Below are positions 20,616-27,867 of a stretch of 41,638 nucleotides of DNA, one piece after another. The DNA is from a virus. The notes beneath the pieces are model-generated. The model saw only the letters and a list, made by a program, of their open reading frames with translations, made no database searches and was not told the DNA's origin. Location: IMG/VR virus record IMGVR_UViG_3300035188_000416, positions 1 to 41,638 of that record; one strand, 5' to 3'. The position numbers were made by a program, and so were the translations under genes. The first letter of the stretch is position 1. Each line of letters starts with the position of its first letter.

Positions 20616-21631
20616 AGTTCCAACCATTCTGGATTATTTAAATACCATTTAGTCACTTGTTTTATTCTTTCAGAAATTGAAACAACTGGTTCCCAACCAA
20701 AAGATCGCATAAGATCACCGCTCAAAGAATATCTCAAATCGTGACCTGGTCTGGTGCTATGGAAATCCAGCATCTCATATTTTAATTCTTTGCCTTGAGC
20801 CTCAGCAATCATTTTTGCCAAAGTTAAATTATCAATTTCTTCTTTACCTACGACATTAAATTTAGAACATTTTGCTCCACCATAATCTGGTTCTGTTTTT
20901 AAATCTTTGCTCAGTATTAAATGAACAGCAGATGCAACATCGCTAGCATGAATGTAAAATCGGCTTCCTGCTTCTGTTTTACTAGAATTCGAGTGTATTG
21001 TAACAGTTTCATTATTTCTAACTTTACGAATGCATAATGGTATGAATTTTTCTGGTGTTTGTCTCTCACCAAAAACATTCATGGTGTGAGTAATTTTCAT
21101 AGGCATCTTGTATGTGTTTTCGTAAGCAACACACAATTCTTCTGCTGCTGCCTTAGAGGCAGAGTATGGATTAGTGGAATTATATCTGTCTCTTTCCTTA
21201 TAATCTACTCCCTTTGGGGCAGCACCAAATACTTCATCTGTGCTAAAGTATAAAAACTTATCTAAATGATCCAACCTACGAGCATATTCCAATAGGTGGG
21301 CAGTTCCAATTATATTATCTTGTATAAACTCCATCGGATGTGTTATAGAACGATCCACATGGGATGCTGCTGCCAAGTGAACGACTGTATCACATTTACC
21401 TATAAAATTAGAGATAAGAGGATTAACTTCTGCTTTAAGATCGTGGAAAACTATCTTTATTCTCTTTTTTGCTTCTGGAATAGTTTTGATAATATCATCT
21501 ATTCTGTTTAGATTTCCAGAATAATCCAAACGATCTAAACTAACTATTTCACAGTCAGTATTTTTCAAAAAGAAATCAATAACATGATGACCAATAAAAC
21601 CAGCACCACCAGTAACCAATATTTTTTTCAT
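20612..21631 (-). CDS. NDP-sugar 4,6-dehydratase (RmlB-like)
   Basis: A 339-residue extended SDR. ILVTGGAGFIGHHVIDFFL binds NAD; YFSTDEVFG gives the Thr-Asp-Glu catalytic set that marks 4,6-dehydratases. YSASKAAAEELC has the Tyr and Lys, and MNVFGERQTPEKFIP the substrate loop. It would convert an NDP-glucose-type sugar to the 4-keto-6-deoxy form, feeding the methyltransferase next to it. It has an ATAAATA upstream and AAAGGAT as ribosome site, so it may head a transcript of the sugar cluster. Family assignment is firm; the nucleotide is not known. Confidence 0.9.
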   Translation of the reverse strand: MKKILVTGGAGFIGHHVIDFFLKNTDCEIVSLDRLDYSGNLNRIDDIIKTIPEAKKRIKIVFHDLKAEVNPLISNFIGKCDTVVHLAAASHVDRSITHPMEFIQDNIIGTAHLLEYARRLDHLDKFLYFSTDEVFGAAPKGVDYKERDRYNSTNPYSASKAAAEELCVAYENTYKMPMKITHTMNVFGERQTPEKFIPLCIRKVRNNETVTIHSNSSKTEAGSRFYIHASDVASAVHLILSKDLKTEPDYGGAKCSKFNVVGKEEIDNLTLAKMIAEAQGKELKYEMLDFHSTRPGHDLRYSLSGDLMRSFGWEPVVSISERIKQVTKWYLNNPEWLEL

Positions 21632-21657
21632 AATAAAAATCCTTTATCAAGTACAAA

Positions 21658-21664
21658 TATTTAT
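21658..21664 (-). promoter_or_regulatory. Late-type promoter ATAAATA
   Basis: ATAAATA overlaps the stop codon of the GT25 gene, 26 bases before the dehydratase ATG, leaving space for a leader with AAAGGAT. It implies late expression of the dehydratase and methyltransferase genes. Confidence 0.5.
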
Positions 21665-22416
21665 TCGTATCTAAAAACAATTCCTTCAATTAATTGAGTA
21701 TTTTCATTTTCTTTTTTATAATGTATTTCGCTATCGCCCCAATAATTGGCTAAACCAACTTGTAGATAATTTGGACACAGAAATGTATCTAATCTATCTG
21801 CAACGCATCTTGTAATAAAATTATCAACCGGATTGAGCATTTTATTTTCTTGATAATATTCTAGTAATTTTTTAGCACCACTTTTTGACAGAATATAACC
21901 AGTTGTGCCTTCTGTGGTTTCCCAATCACAAAATCCTCTGCTTAATTTTACATTTATTTTATCTGTCATATACTCAAATGCTTTTTTGCCATTAATATGA
22001 TGCGGTGAAACACTTTGACACAATATCATATCAAACTCTGGTTTAGGTTCAGACAAAAACCGCCCAATACCACCATTGTCAAAAAGAACATCAGCATCAT
22101 CTTCCAATATTAAATAAGAATCAATATCAGATTCATACAATTCTTTCCAAAGCATATAGTGACTTATAAAACAACCAACTTCTCCTATCTTTATAAATTT
22201 TCTTCCGGCAAAAGAATCAAATAAATTTGAAGTCATGTTAATTTCAAATTTTTGTTCATTGAAAGAAAACACACTACCATCTCTAGTGATATTAGTTTTA
22301 TCGGCTGCATCAAAGAAAGAGAAAGAAAGATTTCTTTCCTTCATGTGTTCATTGATGAATATTCTTCTTTTGGAATTTTGCCTGCTTATTACTTTTATTT
22401 CTATACTTTTAATCAT
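21661..22416 (-). CDS. GT25-family glycosyltransferase
   Basis: A 251-residue protein with SIEIKVISRQNSKRRIFINE near the start. GEVGCFISHYMLWKELYESD follows, then YLILEDDADVLF, and GYILSKSGAKKLL further on. These are marks of glycosyltransferase family 25, which includes LPS galactosyltransferases, animal procollagen galactosyltransferases and the mimivirus collagen-glycosylating enzyme. The catalytic EDD is intact. It overlaps the upstream gene by eight bases. Transfer to LPS or to the phage's collagen-like fibres are both possible. Confidence 0.87.
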   Translation of the reverse strand: MIKSIEIKVISRQNSKRRIFINEHMKERNLSFSFFDAADKTNITRDGSVFSFNEQKFEINMTSNLFDSFAGRKFIKIGEVGCFISHYMLWKELYESDIDSYLILEDDADVLFDNGGIGRFLSEPKPEFDMILCQSVSPHHINGKKAFEYMTDKINVKLSRGFCDWETTEGTTGYILSKSGAKKLLEYYQENKMLNPVDNFITRCVADRLDTFLCPNYLQVGLANYWGDSEIHYKKENENTQLIEGIVFRYE

Positions 22417-23263
22417 TGTTTATCATCTCAAATAAAACTTCATCAGCCATTTTCACAGTTTTGACTCTCTGGAAATTGTCTTCTACTGCATCCAACTTAG
22501 ACATATAAAGATCTTGATTGAGGCTGGTAATGTCAAATTTTTCATCTAATAGAATAATGCCATCCATATTAAATGTTTCTCCTATAGTTGGACTTCCATA
22601 ATACACAGGAATAGTTCCAGTAGCAAAGCAGTCTGTTATTTTTTCTGTGTAATAATTGTCATAAAAATCGTTCTCAACAACTATATGAAACATGTAGTCC
22701 TTTAATCCTTGTATTTTGCTTTTCCACGGTGCGCTGGGTAATTCTATACCAAGTTTCGGAGAACCACAAGCACCACCAAACAAGTCAATGTGTGATTTAA
22801 ATCTTTCAGCGTATTGATGTCTAATTTGATGTCCCTTAGTAAATGTTTTTTGTGATGCAATCATGCTGATAAGTTTGCTCTTATCATAAATTGCATATTG
22901 TGATTCTGGAATCCAAGGAAGATTGCTACCCGCAGGACAATAGTGAAACAGATTTGAAATTTGTGTCAATGATTTATCGGATACAAATATCTTAGTGAAT
23001 CTTAGTTTTAATTTATCGTAATTCCAAAGCAAAAACTTAGATAACTCTGGTACGATGGAACGAGATTCACATACCCACCCATATAATGTTCCGACTTCTG
23101 GCGGAAGACTTTCATATTGAGTTATACTATTATCAATTAAAATTAATTGATTAATCTTTTCCCCGTACTTGGGATAAGTCCATCTAAAGTTTTTTGGAAT
23201 TCTATCAGAGCAAGATGATGCTGTAACTTCAAAAGGAAAACCATAGCCAATAAGTGTATTCAA
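22409..23263 (-). CDS. GT10-like fucosyltransferase
   Basis: A 284-residue protein whose C-terminal half contains FHIVVENDFYDNYYTEKITD, then CFATGTIPVYYGSPTI and ILLDE. This is the conserved GDP-fucose-binding region of the alpha-1,3/4-fucosyltransferase family GT10. The start is a TTG overlapping the upstream stop (TTGA), with GGAGG seven bases before; no ATG fits better. GDP-fucose synthesis genes are not in the window, so donor supply must come from elsewhere or from the host. Family is good, sugar identity less so. Confidence 0.8.
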   Translation of the reverse strand: MNTLIGYGFPFEVTASSCSDRIPKNFRWTYPKYGEKINQLILIDNSITQYESLPPEVGTLYGWVCESRSIVPELSKFLLWNYDKLKLRFTKIFVSDKSLTQISNLFHYCPAGSNLPWIPESQYAIYDKSKLISMIASQKTFTKGHQIRHQYAERFKSHIDLFGGACGSPKLGIELPSAPWKSKIQGLKDYMFHIVVENDFYDNYYTEKITDCFATGTIPVYYGSPTIGETFNMDGIILLDEKFDITSLNQDLYMSKLDAVEDNFQRVKTVKMADEVLFEMINND

Positions 23264-23919
23264 ACTTTTGCCTCCATGAATGAATTACCCGGTGATTGCC
23301 ACTCAATCAAATCATCTGTATATCCCATTTTCTTCAAGGCTTCTTTCTTTGATGGAGCATCGGATAGTCCCATCATAAAAACCGTATTTTCATTTTGATG
23401 ACCAGGCCAAACACAATAATCTGCATTTAGAATTGCAATTTTCTTTTCCTTCACATAATTCATGAGACATCCAATAAATGTCTCATGATCAAAAACACCA
23501 GCCCCAGTAGAACGAACCAAGTCGCATTGCTTTATCCAATCTTGAACAAACATTAAGGTATCTGGATTATAATTAAACCACAGAGGAGATGCCTTAATCT
23601 GTGTCAGTACCTTTGGATCGGTAGACGCAACTCCAACATTAATACCCAAAGAAGAAAATCCATCAAATACATCTGGCACTTTGCATATAAATGTGTCGAT
23701 ATCTAACCATAGAACTGGTTTTTGATGCTCTATAAGTTTAGAATAAATGAATTTTGGTTTTAGAAGACAGTTCTTTTGATAAGAACCATGTGACTCTATC
23801 TCAGCAACTGAGAATGGAATATTAAACTTTCGACATTCTTCAGCAAATCGTTTTCCATGATCTGAATAATAGGTTTTTCCATCTACATCACAAAAATAAC
23901 TAATCACAAGAGTTTGCAT
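23260..23919 (-). CDS. GT-A type nucleotide-diphospho-sugar transferase-like
   Basis: A 219-residue protein beginning MQTLVISYFCDVDGKTYYSD, with an L-K-P-K-F-I segment and PVLWLDIDTFI. The DID acts as the metal-binding D-x-D motif of GT-A transferases. LNADYCVWPGHQNENTVFMM near the C-terminus is typical of nucleotide-diphospho-sugar transferases. It is the first sugar gene after regA, seven bases on, with an AGGA ribosome site. It probably transfers a hexose or pentose. The family was not fixed precisely. Confidence 0.75.
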   Translation of the reverse strand: MQTLVISYFCDVDGKTYYSDHGKRFAEECRKFNIPFSVAEIESHGSYQKNCLLKPKFIYSKLIEHQKPVLWLDIDTFICKVPDVFDGFSSLGINVGVASTDPKVLTQIKASPLWFNYNPDTLMFVQDWIKQCDLVRSTGAGVFDHETFIGCLMNYVKEKKIAILNADYCVWPGHQNENTVFMMGLSDAPSKKEALKKMGYTDDLIEWQSPGNSFMEAKV

Positions 23920-23926
23920 AATAAAT

Positions 23927-24328
23927 TTACTTTCCTATATGATATTTAGGTATCAGTTCCCATTCTTTTTTTTCCTTGAAAGGAATAATTTTTAGTTGTG
24001 CAATACTTAATTGATCGTTCTTGTACTTACTGTTCAGAGGAACAACCAACCCCCATTCCTCCAATAGTTTAACTATTGTGTTTCTTCTTGCAAGATCATT
24101 TTCACTAGTATCTGTCTCAAGACCATCTAACGCCAATAATTCCTTGAAATGAAGAATTGCGTACCTACCTCTTTTGTGAAGTATATGACAACTCTGATAC
24201 AGTTTTTTTTCTTTCTTTGATGAAACGCCAATTCTTGTCAGCGTTTCTTTCACCTTGAGGAAGTCATCTTCATGATTTAGTTTTACTTCCACACCATAAC
24301 CTTCAAAAATATCTTCCGTGTGTTTCAT
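23927..24328 (-). CDS. regA: Translational repressor RegA
   Basis: A 133-residue homologue of T4 RegA, which binds the start region of early phage mRNAs and blocks translation. DFLKVKETLTRIGVSSKKEK, LYQSCHILHKRGRYAILHFK and a final W-E-L-I-P-K-Y-H-I-G-K match the T4 protein nearly residue for residue. It carries about ten extra residues at the N-terminus, including EGYGVEVKLNHED. It follows gp62, as in T4, but is followed by glycosyltransferases, not DNA polymerase gene 43. Its own leader has no strong Shine-Dalgarno; autoregulation is known in T4. Confidence 0.95.
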   Translation of the reverse strand: MKHTEDIFEGYGVEVKLNHEDDFLKVKETLTRIGVSSKKEKKLYQSCHILHKRGRYAILHFKELLALDGLETDTSENDLARRNTIVKLLEEWGLVVPLNSKYKNDQLSIAQLKIIPFKEKKEWELIPKYHIGK

Positions 24329-24351
24329 TTTAAAGCCATTTCTACTATAAT

Positions 24352-24357
24352 ATTATA
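24352..24357 (-). promoter_or_regulatory. Possible -10 element (TATAAT) before regA
   Basis: TATAAT on the minus strand in the 65-base gap between gp62 and regA, about 23 bases before the regA ATG. There is no good -35 hexamer at 16-18 bases, so this is a weak call. Confidence 0.25.
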
Positions 24358-24393
24358 TGCCTTTCATGGTCGGCACAGATATGTAGAATTTGG

Positions 24394-24786
24394 CTACTTT
24401 TGAGAACCACCCTTATAAGTCTGCTGCTTCAGTTTGTCTATGTCCTCTTTAGTCAAAAGTGGTATAACCTCCTTTGCTCTCTTATAAGAATAACCATAAA
24501 CCTCTTTGAGCATATCCATCAGTTCAATCATCCCATGTTCGTCTTTGAGCCATTTACTGTACCGCTTTCGTTGACGAACAGAGAGGCGCAAATAATCAAA
24601 GTGCATCTTCTTTGCAATTCCCGGTATTGAATTCATCTGATTACACTGCATGATCGTATCTGGAAAATAAGACAGGGAATGATTCACAATGTAAGGAACA
24701 TATTCCTTTTCGCTTGGATTGTTTTCCCCATCTAATATGGCTTCTTTAGAGTAATTAATAGCAGTCAGAAAGTCGCCTAATTTCAT
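24394..24786 (-). CDS. 62: Clamp-loader small subunit gp62
   Basis: A 130-residue protein in the place of T4 gene 62, directly after gp44 and before regA. NHSLSYFPDTIMQCNQMNSI and HFDYLRLSVRQRKRYSKWLK align by eye with T4 gp62. The T4 protein is 187 residues; this is shorter at both ends, like the versions in marine relatives. With gp44 it loads the sliding clamp on DNA. The start overlaps the gp44 stop (ATGA), the coupling known from T4. Confidence 0.9.
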   Translation of the reverse strand: MKLGDFLTAINYSKEAILDGENNPSEKEYVPYIVNHSLSYFPDTIMQCNQMNSIPGIAKKMHFDYLRLSVRQRKRYSKWLKDEHGMIELMDMLKEVYGYSYKRAKEVIPLLTKEDIDKLKQQTYKGGSQK

Positions 24787-25721
24787 TTGAATTCACATCC
24801 CATCATAAGTTCTACCACACAAGCAACCAGATTGATTTCTTGATCTGCAACGAACGCAGACTTATATTGATACTCTGCTAGAGTAAGAATAGCGGTTGGG
24901 ATCGAACCGCTCTTCAGATGCTCGTATAACCCATCGTAGAGCTTCCTGAATATGTGCTGAGGATCGTTGTCCATATTAGAAACAACCCACACTCTGGCTG
25001 CACTAAAGTCTTTGCCTTTCATGTGATCCATTAGTTCTTTTATCTTAATATCCCCGACTTCACTCAGAATACCAACATCGATTGTTCCTGCTGAGGAATA
25101 CCGTTGTAGTTCGTTTAAAGTGCGTCTAAAGTCTGGGAAGTGCTTTATAATGAGTTGACTTAGAACCTTCTTCTCATAATTAATCTTCTCTTCTTTGAGA
25201 ATGTATTCACAACGAGCCAAGAAGTCTTTTGCTAGTTGTGGCTTCTCCTTTATTGGAATAGAAAAGTCAATACAAGTACAACGAGAATGAATTGGCTCAA
25301 TGATGCGATTCTTGTAGTTGCAAGTCAGAATAAATCTGCAATTCTTAGCAAACTCTTCAATCGCGCCACGCAAAGCCGGTTGAATTGACTGTGCGTTTGA
25401 GTAATCAAACTCATCCAGAATAACCACCTTCTTGGTATCAGACAACGAAATGGTTGATGCAAATTGCCTAATTTTGGTGCGTAGGGTATCGATATTACCA
25501 TCCTCGGAGCAATTGATTATGATCCAGTCTGCTCCTAGTTGATTACACAAAGCCCTAGCAACGCTTGTCTTACCAGTTCCTGCTTTACCAGACAATAGAA
25601 GATTTGGGCATTCCCCACCTTCTACAATGTCATTAAATGTCTTCTTCAAAGAAGCCGGCAAAATACATTCATCGATTATCTTTGGACGATATTTTTCTAC
25701 AAATAGATTAATAGTGCTCAT
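24783..25721 (-). CDS. 44: Clamp-loader ATPase gp44
   Basis: A 312-residue AAA+ ATPase. Walker A is GKAGTGKT (45-52), Walker B ILDEFDYSN (about 101-109), and sensor 1 region FILTCNYKNRI. HSRCTC contains the Arg finger as in clamp loaders. It forms a complex with gp62 that opens and loads gp45 at primer ends. TTGGAGT precedes the ATG. A terminator lies between it and gp45, so gp45 and gp44 levels can differ. Length fits T4 gp44 (319). Confidence 0.96.
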   Translation of the reverse strand: MSTINLFVEKYRPKIIDECILPASLKKTFNDIVEGGECPNLLLSGKAGTGKTSVARALCNQLGADWIIINCSEDGNIDTLRTKIRQFASTISLSDTKKVVILDEFDYSNAQSIQPALRGAIEEFAKNCRFILTCNYKNRIIEPIHSRCTCIDFSIPIKEKPQLAKDFLARCEYILKEEKINYEKKVLSQLIIKHFPDFRRTLNELQRYSSAGTIDVGILSEVGDIKIKELMDHMKGKDFSAARVWVVSNMDNDPQHIFRKLYDGLYEHLKSGSIPTAILTLAEYQYKSAFVADQEINLVACVVELMMGCEFK

Positions 25722-25731
25722 AGTTTACTCC

Positions 25732-25763
25732 AAGAAAAAGGACGATTGGAAAACCAATCGTCC
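25732..25763 (-). terminator. Rho-independent terminator after gp45
   Basis: A perfect 10-bp stem GGACGATTGG/CCAATCGTCC with a TTTT loop is followed on the minus strand by TTTTTCTT. It sits between the clamp gene and the clamp-loader gene and would end or attenuate the clamp transcript. Confidence 0.9.
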
Positions 25764-25786
25764 CTTTGAGACTCACAGTTTTCTTA

Positions 25787-26476
25787 TCAGTTATGGTAAC
25801 TACTTGTTGATTCAAGTGCAACCCAATACTTCAAAGAAATATCCTTATGAGTAAATTGACTAATTGTTGACTTGGCAATTTTTACAGCATAATCACCGGG
25901 CAAGAACTTGAGATTTTCGATTCGGAAATCAAATTCAAATTCTCCCTTTGGGGCCTTCCCCAACTCCACACTAAACTTATTGCAAGTCGGATCATTCTTG
26001 TCACAAACAACACCAATCAACTTTGAACCATCACTGGTGATGGAAAGATGAGGTAGTTGAAGTACCGAAGAAGCCCTTACAATTTCGTCAAAAATTGTTT
26101 CAGTCAAATCAAAATCCACAACAGCATCTGGCATGTTGATTGACTTGGTTGGAACCGTCAGCAATTTTGGCTCAGAGTAGTAATAAGTAACACTTGAACC
26201 ATTGTTACCTGAAATAACAACATGCTTTTCATTGAACTCAAACTCTGGATCTTTGAACAATGAAACTGTTCCCAAGAACTTATTCATGTCCCAAATACCA
26301 AACTCTGTGTCAAATGTTTCGCTCAGAGTTGCTTCTGCCATCACGTTCTTTGCCGGAGCAACTGTGCTAATCTTGTTGCCTGGCTTTACCAGAAGATTAG
26401 AATTAATAGAAGTAAAGTTCTTTAGAATTGTTAGAGATTGTTTAGAAATTTTAGTCATAGATTTAGTTGAAGTCAT
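25787..26476 (-). CDS. 45: Sliding clamp gp45
   Basis: A 229-residue protein of nearly the same length as T4 gp45 (228). SLTILKNFTSINSNLLVKPG near the start, WDMNKFLGTVSLF, FLPGDYAVKI and the final YWVALEST match the T4 clamp. It forms a trimeric ring that tethers the polymerase, and in T4 it also activates late transcription with gp55 and gp33. Start and upstream stop overlap (TAATG) with GAGGA as ribosome site. A strong terminator follows. Confidence 0.95.
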   Translation of the reverse strand: MTSTKSMTKISKQSLTILKNFTSINSNLLVKPGNKISTVAPAKNVMAEATLSETFDTEFGIWDMNKFLGTVSLFKDPEFEFNEKHVVISGNNGSSVTYYYSEPKLLTVPTKSINMPDAVVDFDLTETIFDEIVRASSVLQLPHLSITSDGSKLIGVVCDKNDPTCNKFSVELGKAPKGEFEFDFRIENLKFLPGDYAVKIAKSTISQFTHKDISLKYWVALESTSSYHN

Positions 26477-26658
26477 TAGTTTTCCTCATCTTGCATTCTA
26501 TCGATGATATCATCAAAGTCAACATTTCCGTGCTTAATATCATCCAATAAACGGCGCGCATCATGTCTTGTTCCTCGGTTTTTCTTTACGCGAGTCTTCT
26601 TAACTGTGCGCTTGAAATCACGATTGTCTGGTTCTTTTCCTTTGTAGTAGTCTGACAT
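26476..26658 (-). CDS. Small charged protein (60 aa), unknown
   Basis: A 60-residue highly charged protein (SDYYKGKEPDNRDFKRTVKK at the start, acidic DFDDIIDRMQDEEN at the end). It is fitted exactly between RNase H (TAA then ATG) and gp45 (TAATG overlap), with GAGGA as ribosome site. Basic N-terminal and acidic C-terminal halves could contact DNA and a protein partner. T4 carries the small RpbA nearby upstream of 45, but no similarity is apparent. Function unknown. Confidence 0.78.
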   Translation of the reverse strand: MSDYYKGKEPDNRDFKRTVKKTRVKKNRGTRHDARRLLDDIKHGNVDFDDIIDRMQDEEN

Positions 26659-27498
26659 TTAAAAATCCTCTAGGTTTGTAATTAGATTCTTTAGTTTTTT
26701 CTCAATCATATAACTCATAACTTTTGACTTTGAGCCAGTAACTGGTTTCTCAAATTCATCAATGATGCTTTGCTCCAACTCCATAGGAATAGCAGATAGA
26801 TCAATGATAGACTTGTTGCGTTCATAAAATGGAAGTTCCGTAATACGGTTATTTACGATGTCATCCATAACTTTGGTCATAACCTTGGTTGTTAGTCTCT
26901 TCTGCTGTTTGTCTTCCGTGACAAAGGTATCATCATCAGACAGAATGTTTGGCACACCATCTGAAGCATCGCCTCTTACGATATGTTCCAGAAGAAACAT
27001 TTTTGGATTTTCTGTCTTAATGTAAGACTTCTTCAATGGACTATATTGGTATACGTTTTCGAATACACCAAGTTGCATGAAGTCTTTATCGTTAGAAAGA
27101 ATCAGAATTTTTTCTGTCTTATGGAAATGCTTACACAAAACAAAGATGATATCATCGGCTTCAGTTGTTTGAACCGTAATGTTTTTGTAAGGAAACACTT
27201 CCTTAATCTCAGAACGAATTGAATGTAAACTGTTGTAGATGGCATCCCAATCTACATCAGATGACTTTTGATTATTCTTTCTGTTCTGCTTGTATTGTGG
27301 AAAAATTTTCTTTCTCCAACAATTACTAGAATCATTACAAATTACTAGTTGTCCGTATTCTCCTCTAAATTCTGAATTATACTTTCTATAAGTATTCAGA
27401 ACCATGTGGCGAATATAATCTTCGTTTAGTTCAGGATAGTCTTTCATTGATTGAAAGATGCTAGCCAAAATTATTTGATTGTTATCTAAGAGTATAAT
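26659..27498 (-). CDS. rnh: RNase H (5'-3' exonuclease) with probable ATT start
   Basis: A FEN-family nuclease like T4 RNase H, which removes RNA primers. Counting from the ATT, metal-binding acids are D5 (ILLDNNQIIL), D56 (CNDSSNC), E113/D115 (EADDII), D137/D139 (SNDKDFMQ) and D177/D180 (RGDASDG). No ATG stands upstream of the first Asp. The first usual start is a TTG at 27468 that would delete D5 and has no ribosome site. AGAGGT lies five bases before the ATT at 27498 and eight before an ATA. I therefore extend the gene to 27498; ATA at 27495 is the alternative. Confidence 0.85.
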   Translation of the reverse strand: MILLDNNQIILASIFQSMKDYPELNEDYIRHMVLNTYRKYNSEFRGEYGQLVICNDSSNCWRKKIFPQYKQNRKNNQKSSDVDWDAIYNSLHSIRSEIKEVFPYKNITVQTTEADDIIFVLCKHFHKTEKILILSNDKDFMQLGVFENVYQYSPLKKSYIKTENPKMFLLEHIVRGDASDGVPNILSDDDTFVTEDKQQKRLTTKVMTKVMDDIVNNRITELPFYERNKSIIDLSAIPMELEQSIIDEFEKPVTGSKSKVMSYMIEKKLKNLITNLEDF

Positions 27499-27509
27499 GT
27501 TGCACCTCT

Positions 27510-27525
27510 GTTTATCAGTATAAAC
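27510..27525 (-). promoter_or_regulatory. Inverted repeat just upstream of the rnh ribosome site
   Basis: GTTTAT-ACTG-ATAAAC is a perfect 6-bp hairpin with a 4-base loop, directly before AGAGGT and the non-ATG start of rnh. It may affect translation or be an operator; nothing else shows which. Confidence 0.35.
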
Positions 27526-27540
27526 AAAGAAATATAAAAG

Positions 27541-27867
27541 TCAATAACTATTTACCCATTGCTCAGTATCGCCGTCTGGCAAATACTTGTAAATTCTTCC
27601 ATTGGTTGTATTGAACCATTCATCGCCCACATTTGGAGTGAGTGGAGTTTCTGCTCCCCAATAAAACTGAATAGTAGAAGAACCACTAGTAAGCATTTGC
27701 CAACCACTTGAATCTCCATGAGCCGGAGATTGATCCTTTATTGGTTTAGTGGCAACATATGTTTGCCCAGAGTAAAAAACAACATCACCCAGCGAGTATT
27801 GAATTAGAACACCATCTGGCGTATGTGATTTATAATTTCCCTTGAAATTTAATTTATCGATATTCAT
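27541..27867 (-). CDS. Small carbohydrate-binding/fibre-like protein
   Basis: A 108-residue protein with two recognisable pieces. Residues of about 22-58 (YSLGDVVFYSGQTYVATKPI, then GDSSGWQML) resemble the chitin-binding type 3/CBM5-12 pattern. Residues of about 68-108 (NVGDEWFNTTNGRIYKYLPD, then a W-V-N-S-Y end) match the GDxWxNxxTG module in the fibres at 5302-6873 and 8121-10112. The start overlaps the upstream stop (ATGA). It sits among replication genes, far from the fibre cluster. A virion-surface role is inferred. Confidence 0.72.
   Translation of the reverse strand: MNIDKLNFKGNYKSHTPDGVLIQYSLGDVVFYSGQTYVATKPIKDQSPAHGDSSGWQMLTSGSSTIQFYWGAETPLTPNVGDEWFNTTNGRIYKYLPDGDTEQWVNSY

Noticed and set aside
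24329-24393. Very short ATG frames in the regA leader (4 codons each)
   Set aside because: Too short to support; may be chance, though one overlaps the regA ATG.
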